This document shows positions 12,690 to 24,048 of a stretch of 64,000 nucleotides of DNA, one piece after another. The translations under genes and the position numbers were made by a program. The DNA is taken from the NCBI RefSeq assembly GCF_001638985.1, contig NW_017265148.1, positions 919,239 through 983,238 of the forward strand. The letters are read 5' to 3'. Source of the DNA: Phycomyces blakesleeanus NRRL 1555(-). Its lineage: Eukaryota; Mucoromycota; Mucoromycetes; Mucorales; Phycomycetaceae. How positions within the stretch are numbered: position 1 is the stretch's first letter; every line of letters starts with the position of its first letter. The notes beneath the pieces were generated by a model. The model was not told the origin of the DNA and did no database searches. It was given only the letters and a program-made list of their open reading frames with translations.

Positions 12690-14492
12690 TTAACAGAAAC
12701 GGCCAAAGTCAAAGAAAGAGTTTTTGACAGATTTAAACCGAAGTACTAATGTGCCTAGTTGAAGATCTCTTTTCCAAAATCTCTTTTGTAAATAACCACC
12801 ACGATACTGTCCCATGTTTCCAAACTTTTTCTCATAACCTTTTCTGCGGATAAAGCTTTGATAGTATTTTTCAGCATATTCGATGTCACGCTTCCCAAGT
12901 TCCCATGCAGACATTTTGCTAATTTTGCCTGTCTTGATCAAAGATGTATGGTACCAGTTTGATCGAGTTGTTTGTTGTTTACGGCTTGAATTCGATTGAT
13001 CTGTACCGACGTTATCCAGTTGCTCAATAGCAAAACTTTTGACAGGACTACAGTTCAGTTGGATACTAAAAAGTATCAATGTGTTCAATTGTGTAAACGG
13101 CATATCAAGCACCAACTGTCCAGTTTTCTTGAAACGTAATCCATAAAGTTGAACAGAGCTTAATTTAAGGATAGAAAGGGTTTTACAGCACACGGATACG
13201 TATTTAAGAACATGTGCATTGGTTTCGCACCTTATCAATCTCAATTTCTTTAAAGGATGTTCGCTGAGACGGTATAGCGGAAGTCTCGAGAGACATATTT
13301 TGGAATTGTATAAATTCAATACTTTTAGTACCGGACATTTGTCTATAACAATATCTATCTCAATATCATAACGTGATTCCATGCGTAATTCAACTAGGTT
13401 TGGATATGAAAGGAAATTGGTTGTAATCGGTATATGAAAGTGAGAAAAGGTCAACTCCTGCCACGAAATCTGCAATGATTCGGAAATTGGTCTCATACAT
13501 CGGTCGTGCCCATCCAGTGGCCCACCGGGAAATCGACAATCATAGACTCTAACGTTACTTATTTTTACGCCAAAGTGTTGAAGAGTGTCGTAGAATATTG
13601 AAAACGGCCATCCGTTCTGAGATCCAGTGAATGTAACTGCTGATTGTAGACGAGGAAAGAATTGATCAAGCGTTGCTAGTAATTTGATATCTTCTAAGTA
13701 GTGTTTCTGATTATAAGACATTGGGTCCATGTGGTCGTCTTTGAGGCCATCCTCGAATTCAATGTGAATTAAATTTGGTAATTTGAGTGCAAGATAAAAT
13801 ATCCAGGAAGCGTCAACGTAATCATGTTTATGGTGCATACTTGTAAGAGCATGTACTGGAGTAACATGTTTTATTTTATCAATATCATTTCGTGATATTG
13901 GCTCAAATGTGTAAGTGCATTTTAAAAACTCCAGCTGTGGCAATGTGTTGTGAAGGCAGTCAATGTCCTGCCAAGAAATAGTTTGCTCGTCGTCATATCC
14001 TGGATATCCTGACACGGCTTCTAGTGTAAGGTGGGTAAGACTAGGCAATTCTGACAGCTTTGTAAAAAGTTTTTCAAATATAACCGGAACACTGTATTCG
14101 AATTCCATTCTCAAACGTGACAGTAGCTTCCAGGAACCCCAATTAATTATGTAAAACCCTTGATGAGCTGTATACGGGTCAAGATAGTCAAGGCTTTTTA
14201 TCCCACTGTAGATTCTCTGCAGCTTTGAAAAATTCTTCATGTCATCCAACGGTACGCAATCGAGAGTTAATTCTCGTACACGATGTGCGTTCTTGAAACA
14301 GACCCTGCCCATGTTGGATTCAGTGCTCATTTCTTTCATAATGTTGACTTCCTCGAATTTCGTCTCATGCCAAAAAGCATCTAGAAATGCTTCTGTCCAG
14401 TGTTTACAGACTAGTGCACAGTTTATCAATTTCTCCTTTGGAACTCTTGATGCAATATTTGAGAGAATTTCGTATGGTAATTGGGGTGCCAT
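12690..14492 (-). CDS. F-box protein with leucine-rich C-terminal region
   Basis: Intronless, 600 aa. The N-terminus (residues about 1-45) is an F-box: LPYEILSNIASRVPKEKLIN, then CALVCKHW and an aromatic patch (FLDAFWHET). F-box proteins bind Skp1 and act as substrate receptors of SCF ubiquitin ligases. The remaining ~550 residues hold degenerate leucine-rich segments (for example LPSLTHLTLEA, LVELRMES, LKVLNLYNSKIC), the usual substrate-binding part. The last ~75 residues are basic and aromatic, with RRKGYEKKFGNMGQYR and LQKRFWKRDLQ, and are strongly conserved in the neighbouring paralogue. The start follows from the F-box beginning directly after MAPQ. Substrate unknown. A 96-bp foldback lies 80 bp upstream of the start. 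Confidence 0.85.
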   Translation of the reverse strand: MAPQLPYEILSNIASRVPKEKLINCALVCKHWTEAFLDAFWHETKFEEVNIMKEMSTESNMGRVCFKNAHRVRELTLDCVPLDDMKNFSKLQRIYSGIKSLDYLDPYTAHQGFYIINWGSWKLLSRLRMEFEYSVPVIFEKLFTKLSELPSLTHLTLEAVSGYPGYDDEQTISWQDIDCLHNTLPQLEFLKCTYTFEPISRNDIDKIKHVTPVHALTSMHHKHDYVDASWIFYLALKLPNLIHIEFEDGLKDDHMDPMSYNQKHYLEDIKLLATLDQFFPRLQSAVTFTGSQNGWPFSIFYDTLQHFGVKISNVRVYDCRFPGGPLDGHDRCMRPISESLQISWQELTFSHFHIPITTNFLSYPNLVELRMESRYDIEIDIVIDKCPVLKVLNLYNSKICLSRLPLYRLSEHPLKKLRLIRCETNAHVLKYVSVCCKTLSILKLSSVQLYGLRFKKTGQLVLDMPFTQLNTLILFSIQLNCSPVKSFAIEQLDNVGTDQSNSSRKQQTTRSNWYHTSLIKTGKISKMSAWELGKRDIEYAEKYYQSFIRRKGYEKKFGNMGQYRGGYLQKRFWKRDLQLGTLVLRFKSVKNSFFDFGRFC

Positions 14493-14571
14493 GTTTAATT
14501 AACGAATTGAGAGAGAGAGAGGAGGGTGTATTAAAGAAGTGATATTATACAGTGTTTTTACTTGAGCTTGA

Positions 14572-14667
14572 GACGATGTTAATTCTTTTTTTTGTCCAAA
14601 AAAGGTAAACAAAGTGTTCAAAAAATAAATTTTCATTCGTCCAAAAAAAAAAAAAACTAACATCGTC
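14572..14667. repeat. 96-bp foldback (MITE-like) upstream of the F-box gene
   Basis: GACGATGTTA at 14572-14581 is exactly complementary to TAACATCGTC at 14658-14667. The arms continue inward through T8 and A14 tracts, each with GTCC on the inner side. The piece could fold into a near-complete hairpin. It may be a miniature inverted-repeat element or simple foldback DNA in the promoter of the minus-strand gene starting at 14492. Confidence 0.55.
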
Positions 14668-15700
14668 TGAATTCAAAGTAGAAACGCTGTACTGTAGATT
14701 ATCGGGACTGACAAGATACTTCAAGTTTAAGTTTAGCGTCAAATGATCGATGATGCCTCATAGTATATGGAATTCTTATTTTAAAGCCAAAACGAAACTG
14801 ACAGCTACCTAAGCTTTAATCGTTTTGTGATAATATTTCTAGAGTATTTATCACATTAATTTATAATGGTAAAAGACCATAATTACTTGGTACTCGCCAT
14901 CCATAACTGTATAACATAGATTCTTGCTATAACTTTATTGATAATTATAAAGTCAGTATGGCGTGTGATAACTAAGCACTAAAAGAAATCCACGGCAGCC
15001 ATCAAGAATAATGTTGAATATTAAATCCTAGATGAAAATGTAAAGGTAAATACGATTAGTGTGTACATACGAATAAAAACATATAAAAATAGTCAATAGT
15101 AATATCGGCTGTTCATAGACTCTCTTTGCATCTATCTAAAGCTGTGTTTAGTCCACCAAGGTTATACTGGTGTTGGCGTTTATTCTCGCTTCATGAAAGG
15201 CTCATTCAAGTTCTCAAAGGTAAGCCCCTCATTGAGGCTCTGACCTATCTGGAAAGGCATTTCTAATCTTGGTATCCGCTACTATGCTGCTAATTTTTTC
15301 TAATTGTTCCTTGTTTCATATTGTATTCTTTGTATATATCTATATATCGCCTGTATTCTCAGCAGACGTGTGTATTTACTACTTTTCTATAACCCGTTTT
15401 CATTAACAAGAGACTTTTCCGTGCTCCTTTTTCACTATTAAAATATCTTATATAGCCGTAACACTTTAATATTTGTATTGTATCCATTCAAGCATTCATT
15501 CAAATCATATTGGTAGCCTATTGTGTCCTAAAGGTCTAGGCTCCAAACCCCAAATTTACACACAAAAGATATATATACAATTCGTCTGCTATGTGTATAT
15601 GTATATTCAACCAGTCATATAGACCTAATTAAATGATGTTGATTTAAAATAGGGTTTCTTCTCTTTTTAAAGATAAATAAACACATCATTAATAAGCTTT
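14668..15700. other. AT-rich intergenic DNA between the F-box paralogues
   Basis: No gene is supported. A short plus-strand stretch near 15150-15290 reads as protein-like in one frame but has no recognisable domain. It may be a tiny transposon remnant. Confidence 0.35.
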
Positions 15701-15701
15701 A

Positions 15702-17530
15702 TCAAGTAGCTTTATTGGCACAAAAATAAAAGTTTTTGACAGATCTAGAATGAAATAATACAACGCCCCGCTGAAGATCTCTCTTCCAAAATCTTTTTTG
15801 TAGATAACCTTTCCGATATTGTCCCACATTTCCATAATTTTTCTCATAGCCTTTTCTGTGGGTAAAGCTTCTGTAGTATCTTTGAGCATATTTGACGTCG
15901 TGCTTCCAAGGCTGCCATGAAGATATGTTGCTATTTGGGTTTGTTTTGTCCAAGTGTGTGTGTGACCAGCTTAAATGCTCTGCTCCCTGGTAATGGTCTG
16001 GATCCAACTGATCATCATCGGTACTATCCGTTTGTTTGATACAAAAATGTCTGACAAAATCATAGCTTAACTTGATGTTATAAAGTACCAATGTTTTCAA
16101 TTGTGTAAACGGCATTTCAAGAACCAGCTGCCCGGTTTTCTTCAAACGCAATCCATCAAAAGTAACGAAATTTAATTTGATCCACAAAAGGTTTTTGCAA
16201 CGGGAGGATAGGTATTTGAAGACATGTGCATTGGCCTTAGAATGTGAAATGTCCAGTCTTTTTAAAGTGTGTGAACGGTTGGGTACAATGGGTGATTCGA
16301 GAGACATATTTTGGGCCGATGTATTTTCAATACTTGTAGTGCTGGGCATTTGTCTATAATAATGTCTATTTCGACAACAGATGATGATTCCAAGTACAAT
16401 TCAAATAGGTTTGGATACGAGGATATATAGTTACTAATTGGCATTTTAAATCGAGGAAAGTCCAAACTCTGCTTCGAAATCTTTAGTGATTCTGATATAG
16501 GCAGTAAACATCTGTTGTGGCTATATATACTCTGTTCCCCCCCTTTGAGAATATTCACTGTAACGCTCTCTGGATTAACGCCAAAATTACGGAGAGTATC
16601 GTAGAATATCGAGAATGGCCATCCGTTGTGCGATCCTGTGAGTGTATTTACTGATGTCAAACAAGGAAAGAATTGATCAAGCGTGGCTAGCAATTGAATA
16701 TCTTCTTGATGTCTATTTCGACTGTAAACTATTGAATCCTTTGCGTTCTTTTTGTCACTGTCGAAAAATACGATACTGCATAGATTTGGGTACTTGAGTG
16801 CAAGGTAAAATATCCAGGAAGCATCAAGAAAATCATAATTATAACCTATGCTTGTGATAGTATGTGCTGGAGTAATGTGTCTTATTTTTTCAATGTCGTC
16901 GTTTGGTATTGGTCTGAAGGCTGGATTAGAGTCTAGATATTCTAACTTTGGGATAAAATTATGCATTGATTCAATTACGAGCCATGGTACACTTTCATCT
17001 TCTTCGTCGTCGTCATCATACTCAATATCGTATGTGTATAAAGGTTTTGAATTCAGTGTAAGGTGAGTGAGGCTGGGCAATTTTGATAAGCCTTCAAAAA
17101 GCCACGTTAGTTGCTCAGCGTCCTGGTATAAACAAGTTATTTTCAAGTGCGACAATAAGGTCCAAGGACTCCAGTCATTTAAACATAAATATGCATACTC
17201 TAAGGTATCTTCAGTGTATTCGAGATGTTTTATCCCACTAAAGATTGTCTGCAGCCGGGAAACGCACTCAGTCTCCTCTATATCGTTTACTTTTACATAT
17301 TTTATAATTAATTTCCACACCCGGTGTGCATTCTTGAGACAGATGTTGTCGTGCTCGGTTTCATTATATATATATTCCATAGTATTAGGCTTGAGTTTTG
17401 TCGTATGCCAATAAGCGTCTAGGAAAACTTCTTTCCACTGTTTGCAAACTTGTGCGTAATTAAGTAGGTCATTTTTATCGGCTATGCCTGCAATCTTTGA
17501 AAGAATTTCGTTCGGAAGGTTTAATGCCAT
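15702..17530 (-). pseudogene. F-box/LRR protein paralogue with one-base frameshift
   Basis: This is a paralogue of the gene at 12690-14492. An F-box at residues 1-45 (LPNEILSKIAG, YAQVCKQW, FLDAYWHTT) is followed by leucine-rich segments. The first frame runs from the ATG at 17528-17530 to a stop at 16262. The second runs on to 15702 and contains the same C-terminal module (HRKGYEKNYGNVGQYRKGY, LQKRFWKRDLQ). Alignment with the paralogue places the break near 16281-16290: after the conserved PLY the reading frame changes by one base at a run of three G (plus strand). Restoring one base would give about 609 codons, against 600 in the paralogue. It is otherwise free of stops, so the lesion is recent, or a sequencing error. 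An intact F-box fragment could still be made. Confidence 0.8.
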
Positions 17531-20182
17531 TGTACAAAATAGAAAGAGAAAGACATTGTACATGTAAGAAGGCCAATAAATAGTAAAATATCCAGCAAGA
17601 TTGTGTCACAATTTAATTAAAGCATCTACCTGTGATTTTCTCCATAACATGCTATTAATATGCTAAATATATTTTATGGTCAAGTAAGTCTAGATATAAG
17701 CCTACCATTGAATATATTGTATGAATTTCAGGACACACTATTTTGTCTTGAAGTATTAGACGAAGACACTGGACCCTAGACAGGTAAACAAAATAAATTC
17801 GCCCGGTTAGATAGAAAGGCCATGGCTCGCCAGAGAACTTTGACCCTGTAGGATTGCTGCTCAAATAATTCAAGTTAAATACCTCCCACCTCGTACGGAT
17901 CTTATTTGAACTTAATCTCTGAGAATATGGTAAAATATACTGATATATTGATTGATGGATTGATTGTTTTTTTCTTTCTTTACTTCACAGTGAAGGTACT
18001 ATTAATTGCGTCTTTACCTGTATGATTATCTATGGATAGTTTCTTGGTGTGTACTTGGGTCTCTCTGGAATGGTATTGATTAATACACCATTAATAGTTG
18101 CCAACAATCAATCGGCTCTAATTCTAATGATAGCCAAAAATGAAGATGAAGAATAAGAATATCGTGTGCTTATGAAAAAGGGTTTTTGTTGTATTATACG
18201 ACACACAACATGATATATGTATATAAGAAAGTGTATAGCGTTGAAATTTTACTTTTGTAAAGTCTCGAATAATTCTCTAAGAATATTGGCAAGTATCTAA
18301 ATTTCAATGAATCTATGCATGTAACAATGAACAAGCGCAATTGTTCACTGTAAATTGTAGGAACTAATTTAATATCTGTAGAAAAAGCAATGGCTATTAG
18401 ATATTCCATTCTTTCTTCTTCTTTTTTTTTTTAATAAAATGGTTACTCAATGATTGATAGCTATATTACATCAACACTATTAGAATTATAGTGATATATA
18501 GTTAAAAGGTGAAATAAAAGGTTCCTTACTTCCTGACTAAAATTTATAGATTTTGACCTTTTCCAAGAGTATCTGTGATAAAGGACCACCCCATTATTTT
18601 GATTACTGTGAAGATTATGTAGTAAAGCGATAGGATTATTAAATAGCTTATTAATTTTTATCTTTACTATTATTATTGGCTCATTAGATTGTTTTATTAC
18701 ATTTTAGCCAATAGACTGTACAAACTTGCACAAGAAATGAAGTATTATTAGTATATTTTTTTTAAAAAAAAGAAAAAAGCCTCAAGTGTAGAAAATACAA
18801 TAGATATATCGATTTTGGCTTTCTGTGTTTTTGTTTTCATACTTATTGTAATATGTGGTATTTCTAGCATGTTTCCCACCAAGCTGAAATAATAGTAACT
18901 TGACAGTTGGTCTTTCCTATTCAGTCAAGTTACAAGATAGCTCTCAAAAGATCCCAAACTTATTAATAATGGATCTTGACTTTACTGATTCTGTTCTTAA
19001 TCTTTATACATACAATCACAATCACAGGCACAGTCAACAGATACACACTCAGATGTGCCGGCTAAGGTTCAGGGCTTAGGATGACCGTTTATCTCGGTTA
19101 ATTATTATTACTATGGCTCATAGGGGCTTAGCGTGAGCTGGCTTGTGTACTCCTTATTTATCACAAAGTAATTCAGGTTGATTGAATATATAGATATATA
19201 GATATATACATAAAAGTGTTTGATGATAGACTAAGCTTTATTTTTTGGTTTATTTTACAGAGTTAAGATTTCAATAAAATACTATACTATACTATAATAT
19301 TATAATACCGTATAATACAATACAATCTTAAAATAAAATAAAAATAAGCGCAAAAGTGATCTACAGTTTGAGTTATACTAAAAAAGGAAAGGGAAAGTAG
19401 TACACCAAGGTGGAAGTGGTTAACTTTTATTTATTTTATTATTGTTTTTTAATGTCAAACAAACAAGACGTAGAAGCAATCGAGATACTAGACACATATA
19501 AGATATATATATGTATGCGCGGATAACTAAACCAACCTAATCAGAGTCTTGCTCGATTTTTGGCTCTTATATAAAGCCATCAGAATAAGAAGAAGTCTAT
19601 CAGGATACAAATCAAGAGCCAATTGAAGTTTATTAGTATGCTTACTATTATTTGCCTATATTCATATTGCAGTAAAGTAGAGTGCAGCGCAGTAGAGTGC
19701 AGTAGAATGGAGTATAATATGTCATAACATCGTTTAATGTAGTGTATTTGTTGAATAGGAGGTAGGTTAATAATAACTTTTGGGCCATTAACAAAGTCGG
19801 GATTTGCTCACATATTTTATTTTTATTATATAATATATTTATACTATACTATATTATATGATTCTATTTTTGGTGGTATCTTGTTTTTCCTTTTTGTTAC
19901 CCTCTACTTCTCTCCTTTCTTTCTTTCTTTCTTTTTTGTATCTTCTTCTTTGCCTTTCTGTTAGACCCTTTTTTTCCCTTTTACTTGACTCTCGTATATA
20001 CCCTCTCTCTCTTTTATACATAACACATACATTCTTTCTATACCTTTCTTATTTGCAATCCAGCAAAAAATATAAAAATAAAATAAAAATAAAATAAAAC
20101 AAAAAAAGAAGACTAAGAGGAAGTAGTAGCAGTAGCAGTAGCAGTAGCAGCAGAAGCACTGGTAGAAGAAGAGACAGAAGAA
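17531..20182. other. AT-rich intergenic DNA
   Basis: No coding region supported across 2.6 kb. Several short palindromic TATA-type runs and TACTATACTATA repeats lie near 19285-19330 and 19840-19860. The last ~300 bases upstream of 20183 are pyrimidine-rich and then turn to (AGTAGC)n at about 20125-20155, a likely 5' leader of the next gene. Confidence 0.4.
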
Positions 20183-21652
20183 ATGCAAGCCAACAGGACT
20201 AGAAAGTATATTCAGCTCTTCAAGATCAAGATCTATCACAACAGAGGGATTGCGATGGCAATCGCAACCTTTGTGTTCGTGACCTTGTGGATTTTGATCA
20301 GCAATTCCGAGAATCCAGAAATCTCCTGGAAAGAGGAACGTTTTCTGTCATACTTACCACATTCTGGTCTCTCAAATCAACGAATCGAATTAGCCAATGC
20401 ACTCTTGCTGGCAGCAATTCTCAATCGTACGCTGATCATTCCACCGGCATTTCTTGGCAATGTAGTTGGCTGGATGCCGAGAGACGAACTCACCGAACAT
20501 CTAAGCTGGCTCACGACCCCAAAGAACTTTAATGTGATCTGCCAGGAACCTACGTCAGGTCTGTTGCGGACCTACGTGCGACGAAGCAAATGCGAAGAAT
20601 ACATCAACTTTGGTGCAATGGCCTGGACAGACCTACACGATTTCACGCCCTTGCTACCCCACGTCCGGATTCGCTTCCACGACGTTGTCTCGCTGCCGTT
20701 GATCCAGCGCGAGCTCGGCGTGTCAGAGAACGAGACGTTTGAGTATCGAGACCGGCAGCTCTACGACTGGCGCCTGTACGAGGACCCAAAGGTTGCCAGA
20801 GAGATCCTGGCAAATGGAACAAACTATGTGGATTCATTCACAGGCCGTCGGTACTACAAAGTGTTTACGCCGCAACAGTGGCAGGACCGGCCTGAGCGCT
20901 TACTGCAGCTCGGAGGAGTGTTTGGATCGACGCGCCTGACACTGCAGAAGCCAGAACATATTGAGCTGCAACGCACGATTGGGTCTGTACTGCAGTACCG
21001 CAGAGACAATCTGCTCGGTGACACAGTGAGAGGCATTGTCGAGCACCTTGGTGGACCGGGGTCGTTTCTGTCGCTCCATTTCAGGACAGGCGATGCGCCA
21101 TTCCGTGGCCAGGTCGAGGCGAACCTGGAGATGTTTATCCGCACAATGGCCAACATCACAGGTGCGCCGGTGATGCTTCCGGTCGAGGCAGTCGAGAAAG
21201 AAAACTCGCCTGCGTGGCGGCTGGAGGGTCTGCAGTCCCAATCGCGGTTCCAGTTAATCCCCCCTGAAGACCTCACAACCCCGCCATGGTCTTTGTTCTG
21301 TAGTCCTGTGCCCGCAGATCGGACAAAGTCGCTCCAGAACTTGAATGCAAGAGTTCTTGTGTACATTGCCACCGACCATGAAGACCCACGGGCTCTGGAC
21401 AGTACCATTCTGCCCTGGTTTGACCATTTCCCATGCACAGTCACTCTTCGGGATATCCCTTCAGCACTGTTAGAACCTCTGGATGGGATCCGCGATCTTG
21501 TTGATCCTTCAAAGTCGCTCCGTCCATTTCTCATCCCATTGGTTGATGCAATGGTTGCAGCCCACGCACGAGAGATCCTCACTACCCCAAGATCTACATA
21601 TTCACGTTACATCGAATCGTTGAACCGGGCATGGGTACCAAGAGACTTGTAA
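20183..21652 (+). CDS. O-fucosyltransferase-like type II membrane glycosyltransferase
   Basis: Intronless, 489 aa. A short basic cytoplasmic tail is followed by a signal-anchor helix at about residues 22-40 (IAMAIATFVFVTLWILI), so the catalytic part faces the Golgi/ER lumen. Residues about 57-90 carry the donor-binding entry motif of the fungal GDP-fucose O-fucosyltransferase-like family (LPHSGLSNQRIELANALLL, then NRTLIIPP). Near residue 300 is a conserved SLHFRTGD block. The C-terminus has VDAMVAAHAREILTTPRSTY, typical of the family's last motif. These enzymes are expected to transfer a sugar, probably fucose, to protein or glycan acceptors; donor and acceptor are inferred. Central codons are clearly GC-richer than the surrounding DNA, as in the other host genes here. 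The next gene downstream is convergent. Confidence 0.8.
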   Translation: MQANRTRKYIQLFKIKIYHNRGIAMAIATFVFVTLWILISNSENPEISWKEERFLSYLPHSGLSNQRIELANALLLAAILNRTLIIPPAFLGNVVGWMPRDELTEHLSWLTTPKNFNVICQEPTSGLLRTYVRRSKCEEYINFGAMAWTDLHDFTPLLPHVRIRFHDVVSLPLIQRELGVSENETFEYRDRQLYDWRLYEDPKVAREILANGTNYVDSFTGRRYYKVFTPQQWQDRPERLLQLGGVFGSTRLTLQKPEHIELQRTIGSVLQYRRDNLLGDTVRGIVEHLGGPGSFLSLHFRTGDAPFRGQVEANLEMFIRTMANITGAPVMLPVEAVEKENSPAWRLEGLQSQSRFQLIPPEDLTTPPWSLFCSPVPADRTKSLQNLNARVLVYIATDHEDPRALDSTILPWFDHFPCTVTLRDIPSALLEPLDGIRDLVDPSKSLRPFLIPLVDAMVAAHAREILTTPRSTYSRYIESLNRAWVPRDL

Positions 21653-22040
21653 AAAGAAGAAGAAGAAGGGGAAGAAGTAAGGAAGGAAATGAAAGAAGCT
21701 AAAATTCCAAAAAAAAACAACCCAAAAACCCAAAGTGTCATTGTGTCGATTTTCTTTTTTTTTTTTTAAAATTATATACGTATATTACAATCTTTCTCTC
21801 TCTCTTTTTCGAGTGCATGTACATAGCCCTCTTTTATATTTATTTATTTAAATATATATATAATATACCTTTATATATTTCTCTATTTCTATACATTTAT
21901 TACGATTACGATTACGATTACGATTACGCTTATTATTATTTTCTGTAGACAGTATTTTTTGCTTTTCTTTCTTTTACCAGATGATGTAATCACATACGCA
22001 GATGTGTATATACATAGACTACCATTCTCTTTTTCCTTTT

Positions 22041-22876
22041 TTACTTTACTTTTCTGCTAGACTTCCATGTATCATCGGCTGCTACCATCTCAACAATCAT
22101 ACGGTAAAGGAAGTAGAAGAAACACTAGGGTTTACAAAGGTTACAAAATAAATAAATGAATCACGTCTAGAGCTATTAGCAACTTACGAATGCATAAAAC
22201 GCAATTTTGATAAAGTATTCTTTTTTGTGTGCCCACATCGTACGAAAGATCTCTGTGGCATCAAAGAGATAATCGTTTTTGTAAACCCTGTCAGACATCA
22301 TAAATGATAAAGAAGAAGAATAAGAGAAAAACGGTTATAAAATAATGACAATACGATTCAATAGATAACGTCTTGTGAGGTGCATTTACTTTTTGGCGTG
22401 GAATATAAACATGGGTAGGTGAATCAAGACAGCGATCCAGCTACCGTTCAGTACAAATAAAGAGAACATTGCAGCATGTATAGCCATTTCTGGTATAATA
22501 AACTACATACATACATATGATATGATTAATAAACTTGGATATTAAAGAATATACAATACACTATATGCGCATATATTCTCCTTCCCCTCTTTCTTTTGTC
22601 TCTTTATCTCTTTACCTTATTTAATTTACGACAAAGGTCAAAGGGGTTGATGTAATCACATTCGAGATCTGTGAACATGATGACCTAAACGCCAATAGCG
22701 ATGAGAATGATGATGACCATAAAAATAAAAGACACACATATATATATATAATTGGTTTCGTTTGTATATGTGTTTAACAAGGGAAAGGATATGTAAAACC
22801 TTACATAAAAGATACTCAGGAAGAGCATCATTATCGAAAACACAGACGCAATTACGAACAAAAGTACTTGACCCAT
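22041..22876 (-). CDS. ERV14: Erv14/cornichon-family cargo receptor, five exons
   Basis: The exons read on the minus strand are 22805-22876, 22616-22684, 22390-22502, 22188-22287 and 22041-22124. All junctions are GT-AG, and the joined frame gives 145 aa (yeast Erv14 has 138). The hallmarks are DLECDYINPFDLC in exon 2, PEMAIHAAMF then LNGSWIAVLIHLP in exon 3, the very conserved LFDATEIFRT in exon 4 and FFYFLYRMI in exon 5. Three hydrophobic stretches fit the known membrane topology. Erv14/cornichon proteins bind transmembrane cargo at the ER and load it into COPII vesicles. Exon phases are 0, 0, 2 and 0. The gene is easy to miss because its largest exon is only 113 bases. It lies tail-to-tail with the gene ending at 21652. 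Confidence 0.93.
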
Positions 22877-23493
22877 TACGATGTAATAATTTAACAGAAA
22901 AAAAAAGTAGAAATAAAAATGATAAAAAAAAAGCGGTAGATTTTATTAACCTGGGTGAACTTTATTATTTTATTATTTTGGTTCTTTTTTTTTGATATCC
23001 AGTAATAAAGGACTATATTATATTTATACTACTGCCTTGCTGACTTGCTACTGCTTTACTTCTTTATTACTTTATGCCTACTCACTACCTAGTTACTGAT
23101 TACTTGTTGCCTAGTTGTTGCCTAGTTGTTGCCTAGTTACTGATTACTTATGGCTTACTTCTTTACAGGCTTACTACTGACTATTAGGATTTAAGTCACA
23201 AAATAAGAAATCTTGTACTTGCTACTTTTTTTTTTGTTGGTTCCGCTCCTTGTACAAAATGTCCATATAAATCTTTTCTTCTTCTTCTTTTTTTTCTCTT
23301 TTACCTTTGTTAGTCAAATAATCCCTTTTATATATATATTTTAAGAACCAATTAAAGTGCTTCATATATAAATATATATAAAATTTTGTGTGCACGTACT
23401 TTTGTATCTATCAAAGACTATCGAAGACTATCAAAGACTATCAAAATCCAAAGCTTTTTATTTTATTTTATTTTATTTTATTTTGTTAGTTGA
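22877..23493. other. Intergenic region between ERV14 and COX16
   Basis: AT-rich with direct repeats: TTGCCTAGTTG occurs three times near 23105-23135, GACTATC(A/G)AA repeats lie near 23414-23445, and (TTTTA)n is at 23460-23485. This is presumably the ERV14 promoter and the 3' region of COX16. Confidence 0.45.
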
Positions 23494-24048
23494 TTATTGA
23501 ACACCTGGAGGGCGTTCAATACGGACTTGTTCCCAATCATCATCATCATCAGATTTTGCTTGAAGACGCTGTAAGATAAAAAAAAGAAAGAAACAAGAAG
23601 AAAGTTGTATTAGATTTATGAGAATATAATATAGTGTATAGGATATAAGCATCAAATATTTGTATAAATATAAAAGATATAGATAGATAGTTTACCCAGT
23701 ACTCTTCTTGAAGACTCAGCTTTCTTCTGTTCTTGTCAATACCCAAAGCGTCTTCTTTGGCCAACTAAAACAAAGTAAATAAAAAGAATTAAGTAATTGA
23801 AATTGCTATTGTTGCTGGTTTTGGTGTTGGTAATGTTGCTGCTATTATCACTTGTTGTTTACTTTTGTGTTTCTCATGTCACGATGATCATAACGTGTTT
23901 GGGTGAGTTGAGCAAGTCCAAATGAACCTCCAATCATGATTGCAAGGAATGGTAAGCCAAACAGTACAAATGGGTGCTTCTTGGCCTTGGCTGCAAGAGG
24001 GCCAAGAGTGCTCTGGCGACCAAAGGGTTTCGACTGGAATGTAGGCAT
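23494..24048 (-). CDS. COX16: Cytochrome c oxidase assembly factor COX16, three exons
   Basis: Exons are 23863-24048, 23696-23764 and 23494-23568, all with GT-AG introns and phase-0 junctions, giving 109 aa. The N-terminus is basic. One hydrophobic helix spans about residues 26-47 (PFVLFGLPFLAIMIGGSFGL) and is followed by QLTQTRYDHRD, which matches the COX16 pattern G-SF-L...RY. After it come KLSLQEEYW and DDDDDWEQVRIERPPG, the family's conserved D-W-x-I/V-R-x-R-P tail. COX16 is an inner-membrane protein required for insertion of copper into subunit COX2 during complex IV assembly. The length fits the family (about 105-120 aa). No anomaly seen. Confidence 0.9.

Noticed and set aside
15150..15290. 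Short protein-like stretch (RGYTGVGVYSRF...) that might be a retroelement remnant
   Set aside because: Too short and no diagnostic motif; only mentioned in the intergenic note.
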